From: Pipra filicauda
Lineage: Eukaryota > Chordata > Aves > Passeriformes > Pipridae
DNA length: 64,000 nt
Assembly (NCBI RefSeq): GCF_003945595.2
Contig: NW_024104502.1
Location: 496,001 to 560,000 of the forward strand
Direction: 5' to 3'
The translations under genes were made by a program, and so were the position numbers. Below, one piece after another: positions 24,811-34,944 of this stretch. The stretch's first letter is position 1. The number at the start of each line of letters is the position of its first letter. Under the pieces are notes generated by a model that saw only the letters and a program-made list of their open reading frames with translations, ran no database searches and was not told the origin of the DNA.

Positions 24811-27800
24811 CTGCAAAAGACAAAAGACAAGTGAACTGAGAAAAGGCACAAATCAAACAGCATCCAGAGCTGGGCAGGCCCTCACCATCCTCTGCTGGGA
24901 GGAGAAGGGCAGAACGGCTGGAGGACGTGACACTGTGCAGCACACGGAGGGCTGCTCACTGCTAACAGCCCTTCCTCCAGGGACAGCACCCCAGGGACTC
25001 TGTGCTGTGGGATGTGCTCTGAATTCCCTGGAGCAAGAGCCAGGCTCTGCAGGGCACTGCTCCTTGGGGGGTCACCCAAGGCTGGCAGTGTTCTTAGACG
25101 TGTCAGAGTCAAACCTGCCCTGGGCACTGCCAGGTCACTGAACCCCAAACACTGTTTACTCAAACAGTGATCCACAGCTGCCAGAAAACTGTCCTTTCCT
25201 CCTCATCCTGCAGAGGAGGAGTTTTGCACAGGAGGCAAGTTCAGTTGCTTTAATACATGAGGAGTTTTTAAGAAAACAGACACAACACTCAAGTACTTTG
25301 ATATTTCATTGACCTTTTCCATCCCGATGACTCCCTTATCCGCTTGGAGGCTGTGCAAGCTCTGAGTGTGTAATTAAATTTGAACTTTGATTGTACCTGC
25401 CACTTCCCTGACATTTTTATGGACTAGGGAGAACTTCCCTCTTCTGATACAAAATTCCCATGAAAGGTTAAAACATCCGTAGGCACTTCCCGCTGACTTC
25501 CCTTCCCCCAACCCAAGGCCTAGTGCCTAATATAAGAATATTAGACTATCATATGGTAACAATTTTTATCATGTTACAATAAACAACAGGAATTCAACAG
25601 AAAGCAATAAAACTCTCACAGCCAATTGCCAGGACTGTCAAAAATGATCCACTTTGAAGAGGCCTCACATTGCAAAGCCTGTAAAAACGTGTACAGGGCT
25701 GCTTCAAAATTCAGAAGACTGTAATGTTTGAAAGCATATAAAACTGTTTCATTAAATGTCATAATGAAATATTAGCTGTTTGACCATAATTTTATGTAGA
25801 TCTATGGTTTTTGGATTCTGAAGTCAGACAAACCTGTCAAAAAGTGACATCACAGCATCTCTCCAGGAGAGGAAATAGCTATTAAGGGACTGTCATTACC
25901 AACACAAGAAGTCCCAGGACACGGGGGCTGTGTGGTTCCAGCTGTGTGTCATGGGACAAGCCAGACTGAACTGTGCAGAACTGTCAACTGTGCAGAATCT
26001 GAACTGCAGAACACCCTGCCAAAGGCATTTCATATTCCACTGGCAAATCCCAATGACAGGGAGTCATCTGGGCCATGTGGCAAGGAAGTCCCACACCAGC
26101 ACGCTGCTGGTCCAAGTGAATCAATATAAATTTTATTCAACTCCTAATTTCTTGACCCAAGGGAATGGCTGGAGCTGTGTCAGGGCAGGGTCAGGTTGGA
26201 TCTCAGGGAAAGGTTCTTCCCCCAGAGGGTGGCTGGGCACTGAACAGGCTCCTCAGGGCAGTGGGCACAACCCCAGAGCTCCAGGAGTGTTTGGACAACG
26301 CTCTCAGGGACAGGGTGGGATTGTTGAGGTGTCCTGCACAGGGCCAGGAGTGGGACTGGATGATCCTTGTTGGTTCCTCCCCACTGAGGACATTCTGTGA
26401 TTCCTTCGTGCTTAAGACACACTATGTGTAGCTCTTCCACGAATCAAAGCTAATAAAAGAAGCCCAATGTACTTCTGTAAGAAAAGAACTGGTCTATCTC
26501 AAATGATCTTCAGGTTAACAGAAGCAAGCAGTGGTGCAGGGACTAAAAGACAGACTGTTCCTGAAATGCAACCTGTTCTGTCTGAGAAAGCAAGAAAAAT
26601 AAATAACAGAATTACTCAGAAAGGAGGTAAAGTTCTATTCAGAGGGAAAACTATTTAGCTGCAAGAAGCCTTGGGGTTCCCACAGCAGCTGCTCACTTAG
26701 GTCTGGACCCAGTGGCACAAAGCCAGTGGCAGGGGCAGGACGGAGTCCCTAGGGACACATCAGTGACAGCACCGAGCTTTCCACAGGGATGCAGGTGTGT
26801 CCTCTGGGATCAACCGGAACGAGGGAGGCAGCACTGGAAAGCCTGGCTCTGTGGGGAGGTTCAGGAGCTCCCTCCCATGGAGTTGTGTCTTTAGCCAGTC
26901 CCCACCATGTACAAACGTTCAGCTCAGCAGTTGGGCCTTTGCAGGTGTCTGTTGTCCCTCTGCAGCAGGATGAGCAAGTCCATGAGTTTCACTAAACTAC
27001 CCTACAGCAATGTTCCTAAAACGTGGCCTTAAGGGAAAGTTTAAGTGGGATTCTGCACATGGCTCATCATCACATCATTAGCCTTCTTCCTTAATCATGA
27101 GCCTGATTAGGTGGAATAATTACAGAGGCAGCTGCCTTGGCTTTTTCTAGAATAAGCAGAGTTCAGCAGCAGGGAAGGCAGCCAACACTTTCCCAGGAAT
27201 GCTTCCAGGTGAAAGCAAACTCAGTTTGAAGCAGGAGCATCTCAAAGTATGTCTTCACAAGGGAAGCTATTTCCTAGCCAGAAGCAGAGATCCCACAGGA
27301 GCAGCAAACCTGAGGAACACATTGCCACAGCAGGGACAAATGTATCCAGATAGATAATGAAAATCCATTCTTATGTGAAGATAGGGAAAGCTTTTCACAT
27401 CACATTTAAGCAAAGCATTATCTACTTCAAATAAAACAAATCCTTCCTGTTGGGGCAATGTCACTCCTAATCTTCCTGTCGTGATGCCTCCCGTGCCTGG
27501 GAAGCATCCAGTCTGGCAGTGGCTTTGGAAAGGCAGTGCCTGTGTTTCCACATCCCAGCACTCACAGCTGTGCTTAGCTGGAAGCTCGACTGTTGGCATA
27601 GATGACCTAGGGAAAAGAATCCACTGTCCCAACAAAGGAATCTACAGCAGAGCCTTTGAGCACTAACTGGAGCTGACTGGCAGGAAAAGGGAACCAAAAC
27701 AGGCCAAGTTTCTGTCCATTTTGGACAGCTCTGAGCTGTCGTGGTGCCCAACACGACGTGATGTTGAGCTCTGAGAGCTTCCTCTGCTCCTCGTGGTGCT

Positions 27801-28084
27801 CACAGAGCTGCTCTTTCCTGGTGAGCACTTGCCCAAGGCTGTTGTGAACACATAATAGCTTTCTACAAAATGCCTGAAGTACCCAATTCCAAACAGGAGG
27901 GGGAGATAACAGGACATGCTGAAGCGTGACTGCACCAAGACTAGATGGTGAAAGAAGTGGCATAAACAGGTTTTATTTGCTTAAGGAAAACTTCATCTTG
28001 TGTTTTGACTAAGTCAACCTGCAGGCAGAGGGAACATTTCAGATATTTATAACACATCCAATAAAAGGAGGGAGCCTTTCTTAC
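24811..28084 (-). other. FBXW11: FBXW11 3' UTR intron (predicted)
   Basis: An intron of 3274 bases with good GTAAGA donor and TTTTGCAG acceptor signals, lying wholly after the stop codon. It contains one plus-strand CR1 (26158-26405), which favours intron over UTR. If it is retained the mRNA would have a 5.7-kb 3' UTR. Confidence 0.7.
26158..26405 (+). mobile_element. CR1 LINE, 3' fragment in the UTR intron
   Basis: GAATGGCTGGAGCTGTGTCA to GGACATTCTGTGATTCC, antisense to FBXW11. Confidence 0.88.
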
Positions 28085-28111
28085 CTTCTGAGGGCAGTAA
28101 AGTGCAGACTG
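28085..28111 (-). other. FBXW11: FBXW11 3' UTR, first part, before a UTR intron
   Basis: These 27 bases lie between the stop codon and a near-consensus donor (CAGAAG, then GTAAGA). A stop this close to an exon junction is inside the roughly 50-55-base limit below which nonsense-mediated decay is normally not triggered. If the donor is not used the exon would simply run on; transcript data would settle this. Confidence 0.75.
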
Positions 28112-28273
28112 TTATCTGGAGATGTAAGTGTATGTTCTAGATGGAGAGCGGGTCTCGTTCTGGGCACTCGGTGGCACGTTTAAGAAATCCCAAATCAGAA
28201 TTGTATCGTCATGGGAACTACTAATGATCTGAAATTCATCAAACTGGAGCCTAAAGACACGTCCTGAATGTTC
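28112..28273 (-). CDS. FBXW11: FBXW11 final coding exon W11 with stop codon
   Basis: Encodes residues 462-514 and the TAA stop at 28112-28114: [30 protein letters not shown], then the tail ending SRTYTYISR. It closes the seventh propeller blade and adds the C-terminal tail, which matches human FBXW11. The acceptor is CTCACAG. The exon goes on for 27 untranslated bases (28085-28111) to a strong donor, CAGAAG followed by GTAAGA. The last coding exon therefore appears not to be the last exon of the transcript. Confidence 0.96.
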
Positions 28274-29698
28274 CTGTGAGCAATAGGCAAGAAGTTAGCA
28301 AGGTAAGAGGGGAACACTTCAGTACATTGGCATCACACGTGTATCTGGACATGGGACAGTGTGTCCAAACTCTGCTGTGCTGGCTCAGAAACCCTTCGTT
28401 AACATTACACACAAATTCAAGAAAAGCTGCTTTTGTATGTAAGTTTTTTACAGCAAAACTCACTGCTTCCACATTCAGTGCCTGTACACCCTGAGCCTCC
28501 CTCAGCAGGGCCAGCCATAGGCTGAGAGTATCCCAGACCAAAGCAGCAATTTCGGAGACTGGTTGGCACCAGTGCTCTCCCAGGGCTCCTTCTCTTGTAG
28601 AATTCTCTGCTGACTCTGTTTCTGTGCAGCCCCAAAACATCACATCCCAGCTTCACCTAGAGATGCCGCTGGAGGATCCTCAGGGCTCACCCATGAGTTC
28701 AAACACTGCCATAAGAAGGGGGGTGGAACACATGCTCCAGCAGCTCTTCCAAGAAACCTCAAAATGGCACCAAGAAGCCCAGAAAAGGGTCTCCTCTTAG
28801 TCCTGCTTATCCATTTTTATTCACTTCAAAATGAGGACACTGCCTTTATTGGAGAACTAATCCCAGCTGGCAGAATGATCCCCAAACTCTAACCTGAGCT
28901 ACGGGATACCCACAGAAGGAAAACAATCAACTTTTTCATTAAAACTAAATTAAAGAATAGTTAAATCTTATCTCTGTGCGAAGACCACTGAAGGGAAAGA
29001 AAAACAAGAAGCCCCTCTGGCCATATAAGCCCTTCTCTAGGTGCTGGCAAGGCCAACCACATGCACACCTACAGCCAATGACTTCGGGTTGCTATCAGCT
29101 TGTCAAACTGACTCCTGAAGGAAAATTCCACCCACATTTCGATTAAAAGAACAATTAATTCATTTCCCCAATCTATTTTTAATCAAGTTAGTTGTCATAA
29201 GCCAAAACCCTAATTATAAAAAAAAATGTAACTTAAGCAACAGCCTTAAATGTGACAATCTTTCGAAGGGACAAGAGTTCCTGTGGCAATGTGCAACTCA
29301 ACCCCCCTTCCCAACTCTTCCTTGCAAAGTGAAGGGTTAGGAGAAAAGTTTGGGACAGGCTCCCAAGATTCCTCCTCTCTTTTTAATAAAGAGGAAATTT
29401 AAAGCCAGCCCCACAGTGATATCAGGGAAACACACCAATAACTAGAAGGATATACACAGTTCATGATGATTTTTTTCCTGTAAGAGCACCTGAGAATCCC
29501 AAACTAGAAAAACTTGGTCTTTCATTTAAGTTCAGATGCAAATCATTCAGGATATGACAATAAATTTTTCTTTACTCTTAAGCACTCTAGACTTCATAAA
29601 ACATCCTGACATTCCCACCTATCCCACCATAATGCAATAAAACACCCCTCACCAAGAGAATATTTCAGATAACCCCAAATTAATGAGTTTTTACGTAC
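28274..29698 (-). other. FBXW11: FBXW11 intron W10-W11
   Basis: A phase 0 intron of 1425 bases, GTACGT to CTCACAG. Unique AT-rich sequence without a recognised repeat. Confidence 0.85.
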
Positions 29699-29777
29699 CA
29701 CTAATGTACGCAGGCATAATGTACTTGCTGGGGCACGAGGGTCAAGAGCAGCTTGCAAGTCCCAAACTTTAATTTTG
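29699..29777 (-). CDS. FBXW11: FBXW11 coding exon W10 (WD40 blade junction)
   Basis: A short exon of 79 bases. It completes Gly435 and encodes residues 436-461: [20 protein letters not shown], then CLRTLV. This is the blade-to-blade loop with the DPRAPASTL insertion characteristic of beta-TrCP proteins. The acceptor is TTTTAG and the donor GTACGT. It ends in phase 0. Confidence 0.96.
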
Positions 29778-31341
29778 CTAAAAGGAAGAGAAGAAGGTCA
29801 TTATGAAAACATCATTTCAAGTATAAGCACAGAAAACAACATCCAAAGCCCTGGAAAGTTTGCCATGTTTTCCCTACAGCTAATTCCTCAGGATTAAGCA
29901 AATTGTGAGAATCTGTTGTCATTAAAATACTAAAACTCAATCTTGTAAAACACAGGTAGTTTTGGGTTTCTTTTCAGCAGTAAATGCAGTGGTGGCTTTG
30001 TGATGGTTGTATGACAGACAAGTGGACTGTGCACACACAAACCCCTTTGGAACATGGGAATGAAGTGGGCTGGCCAACCCCAAGGAGACACTGACCTCAA
30101 ATAAAAGGCTACAGACAGACACGGTTCCAGAATTGTTTTCAGTAACTCTGCTGTTCAGGCAGAGAAAGAAATGGAGGGTTTGGCCATGGATGTAAAATGC
30201 CACAAATCCATTAAACACTGAAAACACTGAGCAAGACAGAGGTGCCCTGGTGGGACTCCTGCCCTCAGCCCCACAGAAACCGTCCCTGAAGACTTCTGAG
30301 AGCCCCACAAGATACATTAATGCTCATAATAAACATTTTTAGTGTGCTGCCTTAGAAAAATAGAAAGTTTGAACTACTCTAAGCACACAGGACCTGGCAA
30401 GGAGTGATTCCTGATGGAAGAAACAAAGCAATGTCACTTTAGCCAAACAAAAGTTTACTTACGATGGAAAATCAAACTCAAGTGATAACACAACTTAGGA
30501 GTGTGCTAAAGGGCAGCAGACAAGCAGCTTCTTGGCCACTTAGAACTGTGCTGAAATGCTCAAGTGATCCATTCACCAAACCAGGAGAGACCCTGGCCCA
30601 GGGAACACGAGGTTCAGGGGCTTTCAGAAGACGGTTCACTGAAGGCAAAATTTTTGGCAGCTGCTTTCCAACATACCCATCGTAGGCTCCACTAACAATC
30701 CTCTTGTTGTCGAACCTGATGCATCGAACCAGCTCTTCGTGGCCTTCTAATACTCTTAAACAGGCACCACATTCGATGTCCCAGAGCCTGCAGAGAACAG
30801 AGCAGGGAGGCTGAGCACTGCAGCTTCAGCCTCACATCCAGGGATTTAAATGTGCTACCGACTGGTTTCCTGGGCAAAATACTGTGTAATTTGCTCAAAA
30901 AGGCATGAGAACCATGCATGCCACTCAGAGCAGCTGCAGCTTATCAAAATTGGTGTAGTCATTCAAAATTACATGGAAGTAAAGCTTAGATCCGTGTTAT
31001 TCTGGGAAATTTTAACATACTTTTTTCCATCTGCATAAACAGTTGATTAGAGGTTCAGGCAATTAGAAAACCAGTGACCAATGTCTTCCTCACTTCTCCA
31101 AGCAGAAGACAAGGTGATACAGCAGTAGGCAAGAAGTTTTGTTTAGTTTGAAATAAACCTGTGGCCCACTTTTTCACGGGGCTGTGATATGTTTACTCTC
31201 ACATTGCATTAAGTTCCATTCATAAATCATCTGCTCCACTGGAAGCCATGCCAAGGATGTGCAGGAATCAAAAAAGGGGGAAATCCTGTTTTCCCTGGTC
31301 AAATGGACACTTACACAGGAGCAGCAGCCCTGGGCACCCAC
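29778..31341 (-). other. FBXW11: FBXW11 introns W8-W9 (30788-31341) and W9-W10 (29778-30676)
   Basis: Two phase 2 introns of 554 and 899 bases on either side of exon W9. They are unique AT-rich sequence; no repeat or RNA gene was recognised. Confidence 0.85.
30677..30787 (-). CDS. FBXW11: FBXW11 coding exon W9 (WD40 blade)
   Basis: Encodes the end of Arg398, residues 399-434 and two bases of Gly435: [20 protein letters not shown], then [17 protein letters not shown]. Arg419 and Tyr433 match BTRC Arg474 and Tyr488. With exons W5, W6 and W8 this completes the set of seven degron contacts, all at a constant offset of 55 from BTRC numbering. The acceptor is TCTGCAG and the donor GTATGT. Confidence 0.97.
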
Positions 31342-31460
31342 CTGATGGTGTTGTCTGAGGACCCACTGACCACCAGCCGGTCCCGGTACTGCAGGCAGGC
31401 GATGCCGCGCTTGTGCCCGTTCAGGGTCCGCACAAACTCACACGTGCTCGTGCTCCAGAC
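31342..31460 (-). CDS. FBXW11: FBXW11 coding exon W8 (WD40 blade)
   Basis: Encodes residues 359-397 plus two bases of Arg398: [20 protein letters not shown], then [19 protein letters not shown]. Arg376 and Gly377 correspond to BTRC Arg431 and Gly432, which help read the phosphodegron. The acceptor is CCCCAG and the donor GTGGGT; the next intron is phase 2. The exon is GC-rich with several CpGs compared with its AT-rich introns. Confidence 0.97.
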
Positions 31461-32911
31461 CTGGGGAACACAGCAGAAACTCCTCTGAGGACTACACCAC
31501 ACAAGGTTTATGGAGTTCAATAGACACCACTATGAATTCACAAACCAGAGAGCCCTGAGGCTCAGCTTTTGCAAACCCCCAGTGTATCTTTCCAGGCCAA
31601 GAGGGTGCTCTGGGGACCCAGCAGTGACATTGAGCACTGCCATTGCACACAGAGTCACTGAGAAGAGCAGGAGGGTTGCATATAGAATGTTTTCAGGTGT
31701 TAGAGACTGCCCCAAATGATATCATAAATTTGATTACACTTGAATCTTGGTAAGTTAAAAATCATTTTTAAAAGTGGAAGTTATAACACACAAAAAACCC
31801 ACATTTTTTTACCAAAGAATTTACTAGCAAGCTACTAGTAAAGAGAAGGTCCAAACTGTGGTCTTTAAAAGTTTGGTGGCTGCTTCTTTCTTAACATTAA
31901 AGGATTCAAACAACTTTGCCTATTTTTAATGAACTGTAATTGAAGTTGTAATGCAGAGTATCAAGTGGTTCATTTTTCAACACAGCACAGCAGGATCTCT
32001 GGCAGAGATTTGGACAGGAAACTGCCAAGAACTTCTTGGCCCAGGCTAAGGTAGCTCTGGTTCAGAGAGGGCAGAGTGGAAATGCCTTTGTTATACTGTA
32101 GACTCTGGGTAACTCAAATCTTCTGGTATATAACAGCCTTCAAATACGGCCTCTTCAGCCTTCAAACATGGCACGGCCTGGCTGAGCTGCTGGGAAGGCA
32201 CAGTGAGGAGACTGAGGGGAGACCTCAGTGCAGTTCCAGCTGCCTGGGCAGGGGCAGAGGAGGGGCAGGGACTGAGCTCTGCTCTGGGGGGACCAGGGAC
32301 AGCAGCCAGGGAATGGCTGGAGCTGTGTCAGGGCAGGCTCAGGGTGGATCTCAGCCAAAGGTTCTTCCCCCAGAGGCTGGTTGGCACTGCCCAGGCTCCC
32401 CAGGGCAGTGGGCACAGCCCCAAGGCTGCCAGAGCTCCAGGAGGGTTTGGCTGATCCTCTGGGGCACAGGGGGTGACTCTTGGGGATGGGCCTGTGCAGG
32501 GCCAAGGATTGGACTGGATGGTCCTTGTCAGTCCCTTCCAGCTCAGCACATCTTGGGATTCTGTGAAAGGCACTGTTGATAAACTTCACAACCGGACAGG
32601 ATTGCCAAGTGAAATTAAAAATACCCACTGGAATAGGCACAAGATGTTCCACATTCAACAAACCAACCCATCTTGAGAGTAGAGCTCAAACAGCAAATGT
32701 GCTTTGCTCTTCTGCAATTGCACCACAGAAGCCACGAGAGTATTCAAGCACAGTTATCTGCACAAACACCAACTGCCAGCAAGAGGAAGCCAAGGGGGAA
32801 CAAGAAAGGCAAAGGCCCAGAACTGCTCATGGCTGCTCCGAGCTGAGGACGCTCTGAGGCTTCCCTGGCTTGGTGGCCACGCAGAGCTGGACCAGAGCTG
32901 TGCCCACTCAC
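31461..32911 (-). other. FBXW11: FBXW11 intron W7-W8
   Basis: A phase 0 intron of 1451 bases. It carries one well-preserved CR1 on the plus strand (32195-32568), whose 3' end lies 343 bases from exon W7. The rest is unique. Confidence 0.85.
32195..32568 (+). mobile_element. CR1 LINE, 3' fragment in intron W7-W8
   Basis: A well-preserved copy, antisense to FBXW11. It shares GCAGAGGAGGGGCAGGGACT and the ACCAGGGACAGCAGCCAGGG box with 43741-44132 and 5759-6043, which marks a recent subfamily. One G is missing in TTGGCACTG. Confidence 0.9.
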
Positions 32912-33161
32912 TTTGATGGTCCTGTCCCCTGACGCTGACACAATGTACTTGTCATCGAAGTCCACCACGTTGACGGCAGCGCGGTGGCCGACCAGGACCC
33001 GGCGCAGGGTGATGTCGGTGGGTGAGGCCATGTCCCACACGGCGATGGATCTGTCCTTGGAGCACGTCACCATCAGGCCGTTACTGAACCTCAGATGAAG
33101 CACTGCCTCGTTGTGATGGATCAGCGTGTTCAGAACTTCACCTGTATTGACATCCCAAACC
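32912..33161 (-). CDS. FBXW11: FBXW11 coding exon W7 (two WD40 blades)
   Basis: The longest coding exon (250 bases). It completes Arg275 and encodes residues 276-358, from [20 protein letters not shown] to [13 protein letters not shown]. It spans roughly two WD40 blades with the DRSIAVWD and GDRTIKVW motifs. The residues [10 protein letters not shown] carry Pro where human FBXW11, as I recall, has Ala; BTRC has Pro, so this is a benign paralog-like state. The acceptor is CTCGCAG and the donor GTGAGT. Confidence 0.97.
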
Positions 33162-34806
33162 CTGCGAGAGAAAAGAGCGTATCCCACATGAAGGATGATG
33201 GCTCTGCAGGGCGTGAAGGGGCACAGGCCTGTCTGACCTCTACCAGAGCTCTCTGGCTGTTTAACCCCTGCCAGGGCCTGGGGAAAGCAGGGAGATGAGT
33301 GCTGGGAAGTATTCTTGTCACACCTCACACCCACAAATAACAACTAATGGCAGCAAACACTTAGGCAGGAAATGCCTAACCTGGGACCACTGCTAAGAGA
33401 ATAAGCTACTTAACAACTCTACAAACTTTTCCAGGATGACTAAAGTTTGTATGATGGAACAGACCAAAACAAACACTATCCATATGGGGTTTTTCCAGTT
33501 TTACACTATTCATTCAGATTTCATCCCCACCAGTAGCAACTGGGATGCAGCACCCTCCAGAGCTACCCAGCAGCTTACATGAAGTGTAAAATCATTACTT
33601 AATTTACTTTATTTGAGAGATTGCCATTGGCAGACCAATGCAAGGCACTAGAGGAGACAAGGCCCTTCCACTGAACTGCACCTGAGTGTCTTCATATTGG
33701 GACATCTACTGACCATTGAGATCATAGAAGAATTTTAACTCATTATCAGCAAAACTGCAGTCAGACAAATGCTCCATATGTACTAAATGCCCTTTCAATA
33801 ACAGTCACAACTGAGAGATGTCAGAAGGCAGTACCATAAACCCTAAAACAAGAAATTATTGTACAGTTGGCCATCAGCCACTCTAAAACTTCAGGATATG
33901 CCTTGAATCACTCAGGTCATATTCCTTCAAAATTCTTAAAGGTAAAAACACGAGACAGATTTTGAAAAAAAATTATTTAATGAGATGCTCTGCCAACTAT
34001 GAATATCTTGCTTCTGGAAAAATAGTATCACATTTGTATTAGAGATGTCTTCTGATATTTAGAGATTAATTGTAAATATACCCAGCCCTGATACTCAAAT
34101 TATCTTTGTGGAAAAACTCAACACTCACCTCACTGTAGAATCTGAAGATCCAGTTACAATGACTCTTTCATCATATTGCAGACAAAGAACTGAGCCAGTA
34201 TGTCCCGTTAATACTTTTAAACATTCCAAGCTTGTTTTGTCCCAAATCTATTAAAAACAAGAAGGATAAGTGGCTTATCAAGACCAAGAACATGGATCCA
34301 AGACTTGAAAACTGCAAAGGAAGGAGGAAAACTAGAGCCCCATGAGGAGTGAGTCTGTCCCATCAGTGAGTCTTGTCCTTCCTTTCAGCTTAAGGCAAGT
34401 CTTGATGCAAGTGTGGTTTGAAATGACCCACCATCATGGAAAGATCAAATCCTGTCTGGTAAAAGGAAAAGCCATGGACAATGAGCATGGAAGCAACCTG
34501 GTAGGATGACAGCAAACCCCTGGCAATGCCAACAATCCCAGCAAAGGACAGCGGGGCACACACACACTGCACCCCTCTTGTGGGAACACTGATCTCACAA
34601 GAATGTCTTTGTGGCCAACAGAACCAACCCCTGGCTGGCAGTGCCCAACGTTTCCAGGGCAAAGTGCAGGTGACTTTGCCAGGCTCCAGCAGACATCTTA
34701 CCCTGCTGAACCCTGCACAGACACTGTCCCATGAGGAGACAGGGGAGCCAAGGAAGCACAGGCAGCCAGCTGTGCCTGGCAGAGCTCCACTGACAGCAGT
34801 GTTCAC
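33162..34806 (-). other. FBXW11: FBXW11 introns W5-W6 (34248-34806) and W6-W7 (33162-34128)
   Basis: Two short introns of 559 bases (phase 0) and 967 bases (phase 2) on either side of exon W6 at 34129-34247. Both are unique sequence with no recognised repeat. Confidence 0.85.
34129..34247 (-). CDS. FBXW11: FBXW11 coding exon W6 (WD40 blade)
   Basis: Encodes residues 236-274 plus two bases of Arg275: [20 protein letters not shown], then [19 protein letters not shown]. It completes the first WD motif and forms the next blade. Ser254 and Ser270 match the BTRC degron-contact residues Ser309 and Ser325. The acceptor is TTAATAG and the donor GTGAGT. The following intron is phase 2. Confidence 0.97.
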
Positions 34807-34944
34807 CTTGATGGAGTTGTCTCGTAGGCCACTGATGATCTTCTCATCATCATACTGTAAACAGTAGACCCCTTTGCTGTTCTCGGAGCGGCACTGGATC
34901 CTCTGCAGGTTGTGTCGCCCACACCGCCAGTTGGATTCTATGGT
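34807..34944 (-). CDS. FBXW11: FBXW11 coding exon W5 (start of WD40 propeller)
   Basis: Encodes residues 190-235, [20 protein letters not shown] followed by the first WD40 blade [20 protein letters not shown]. Tyr216 and Arg230 correspond to Tyr271 and Arg285 of human BTRC, which contact the phosphodegron in the published structure. HNLQRIQC again matches FBXW11 rather than BTRC (HSLQRIHC). The exon has 46 whole codons. The acceptor is CCCCCAG. The donor, AAG followed by GTGAAC, is the weakest-looking of the gene but is fixed by the protein sequence. Confidence 0.97.
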
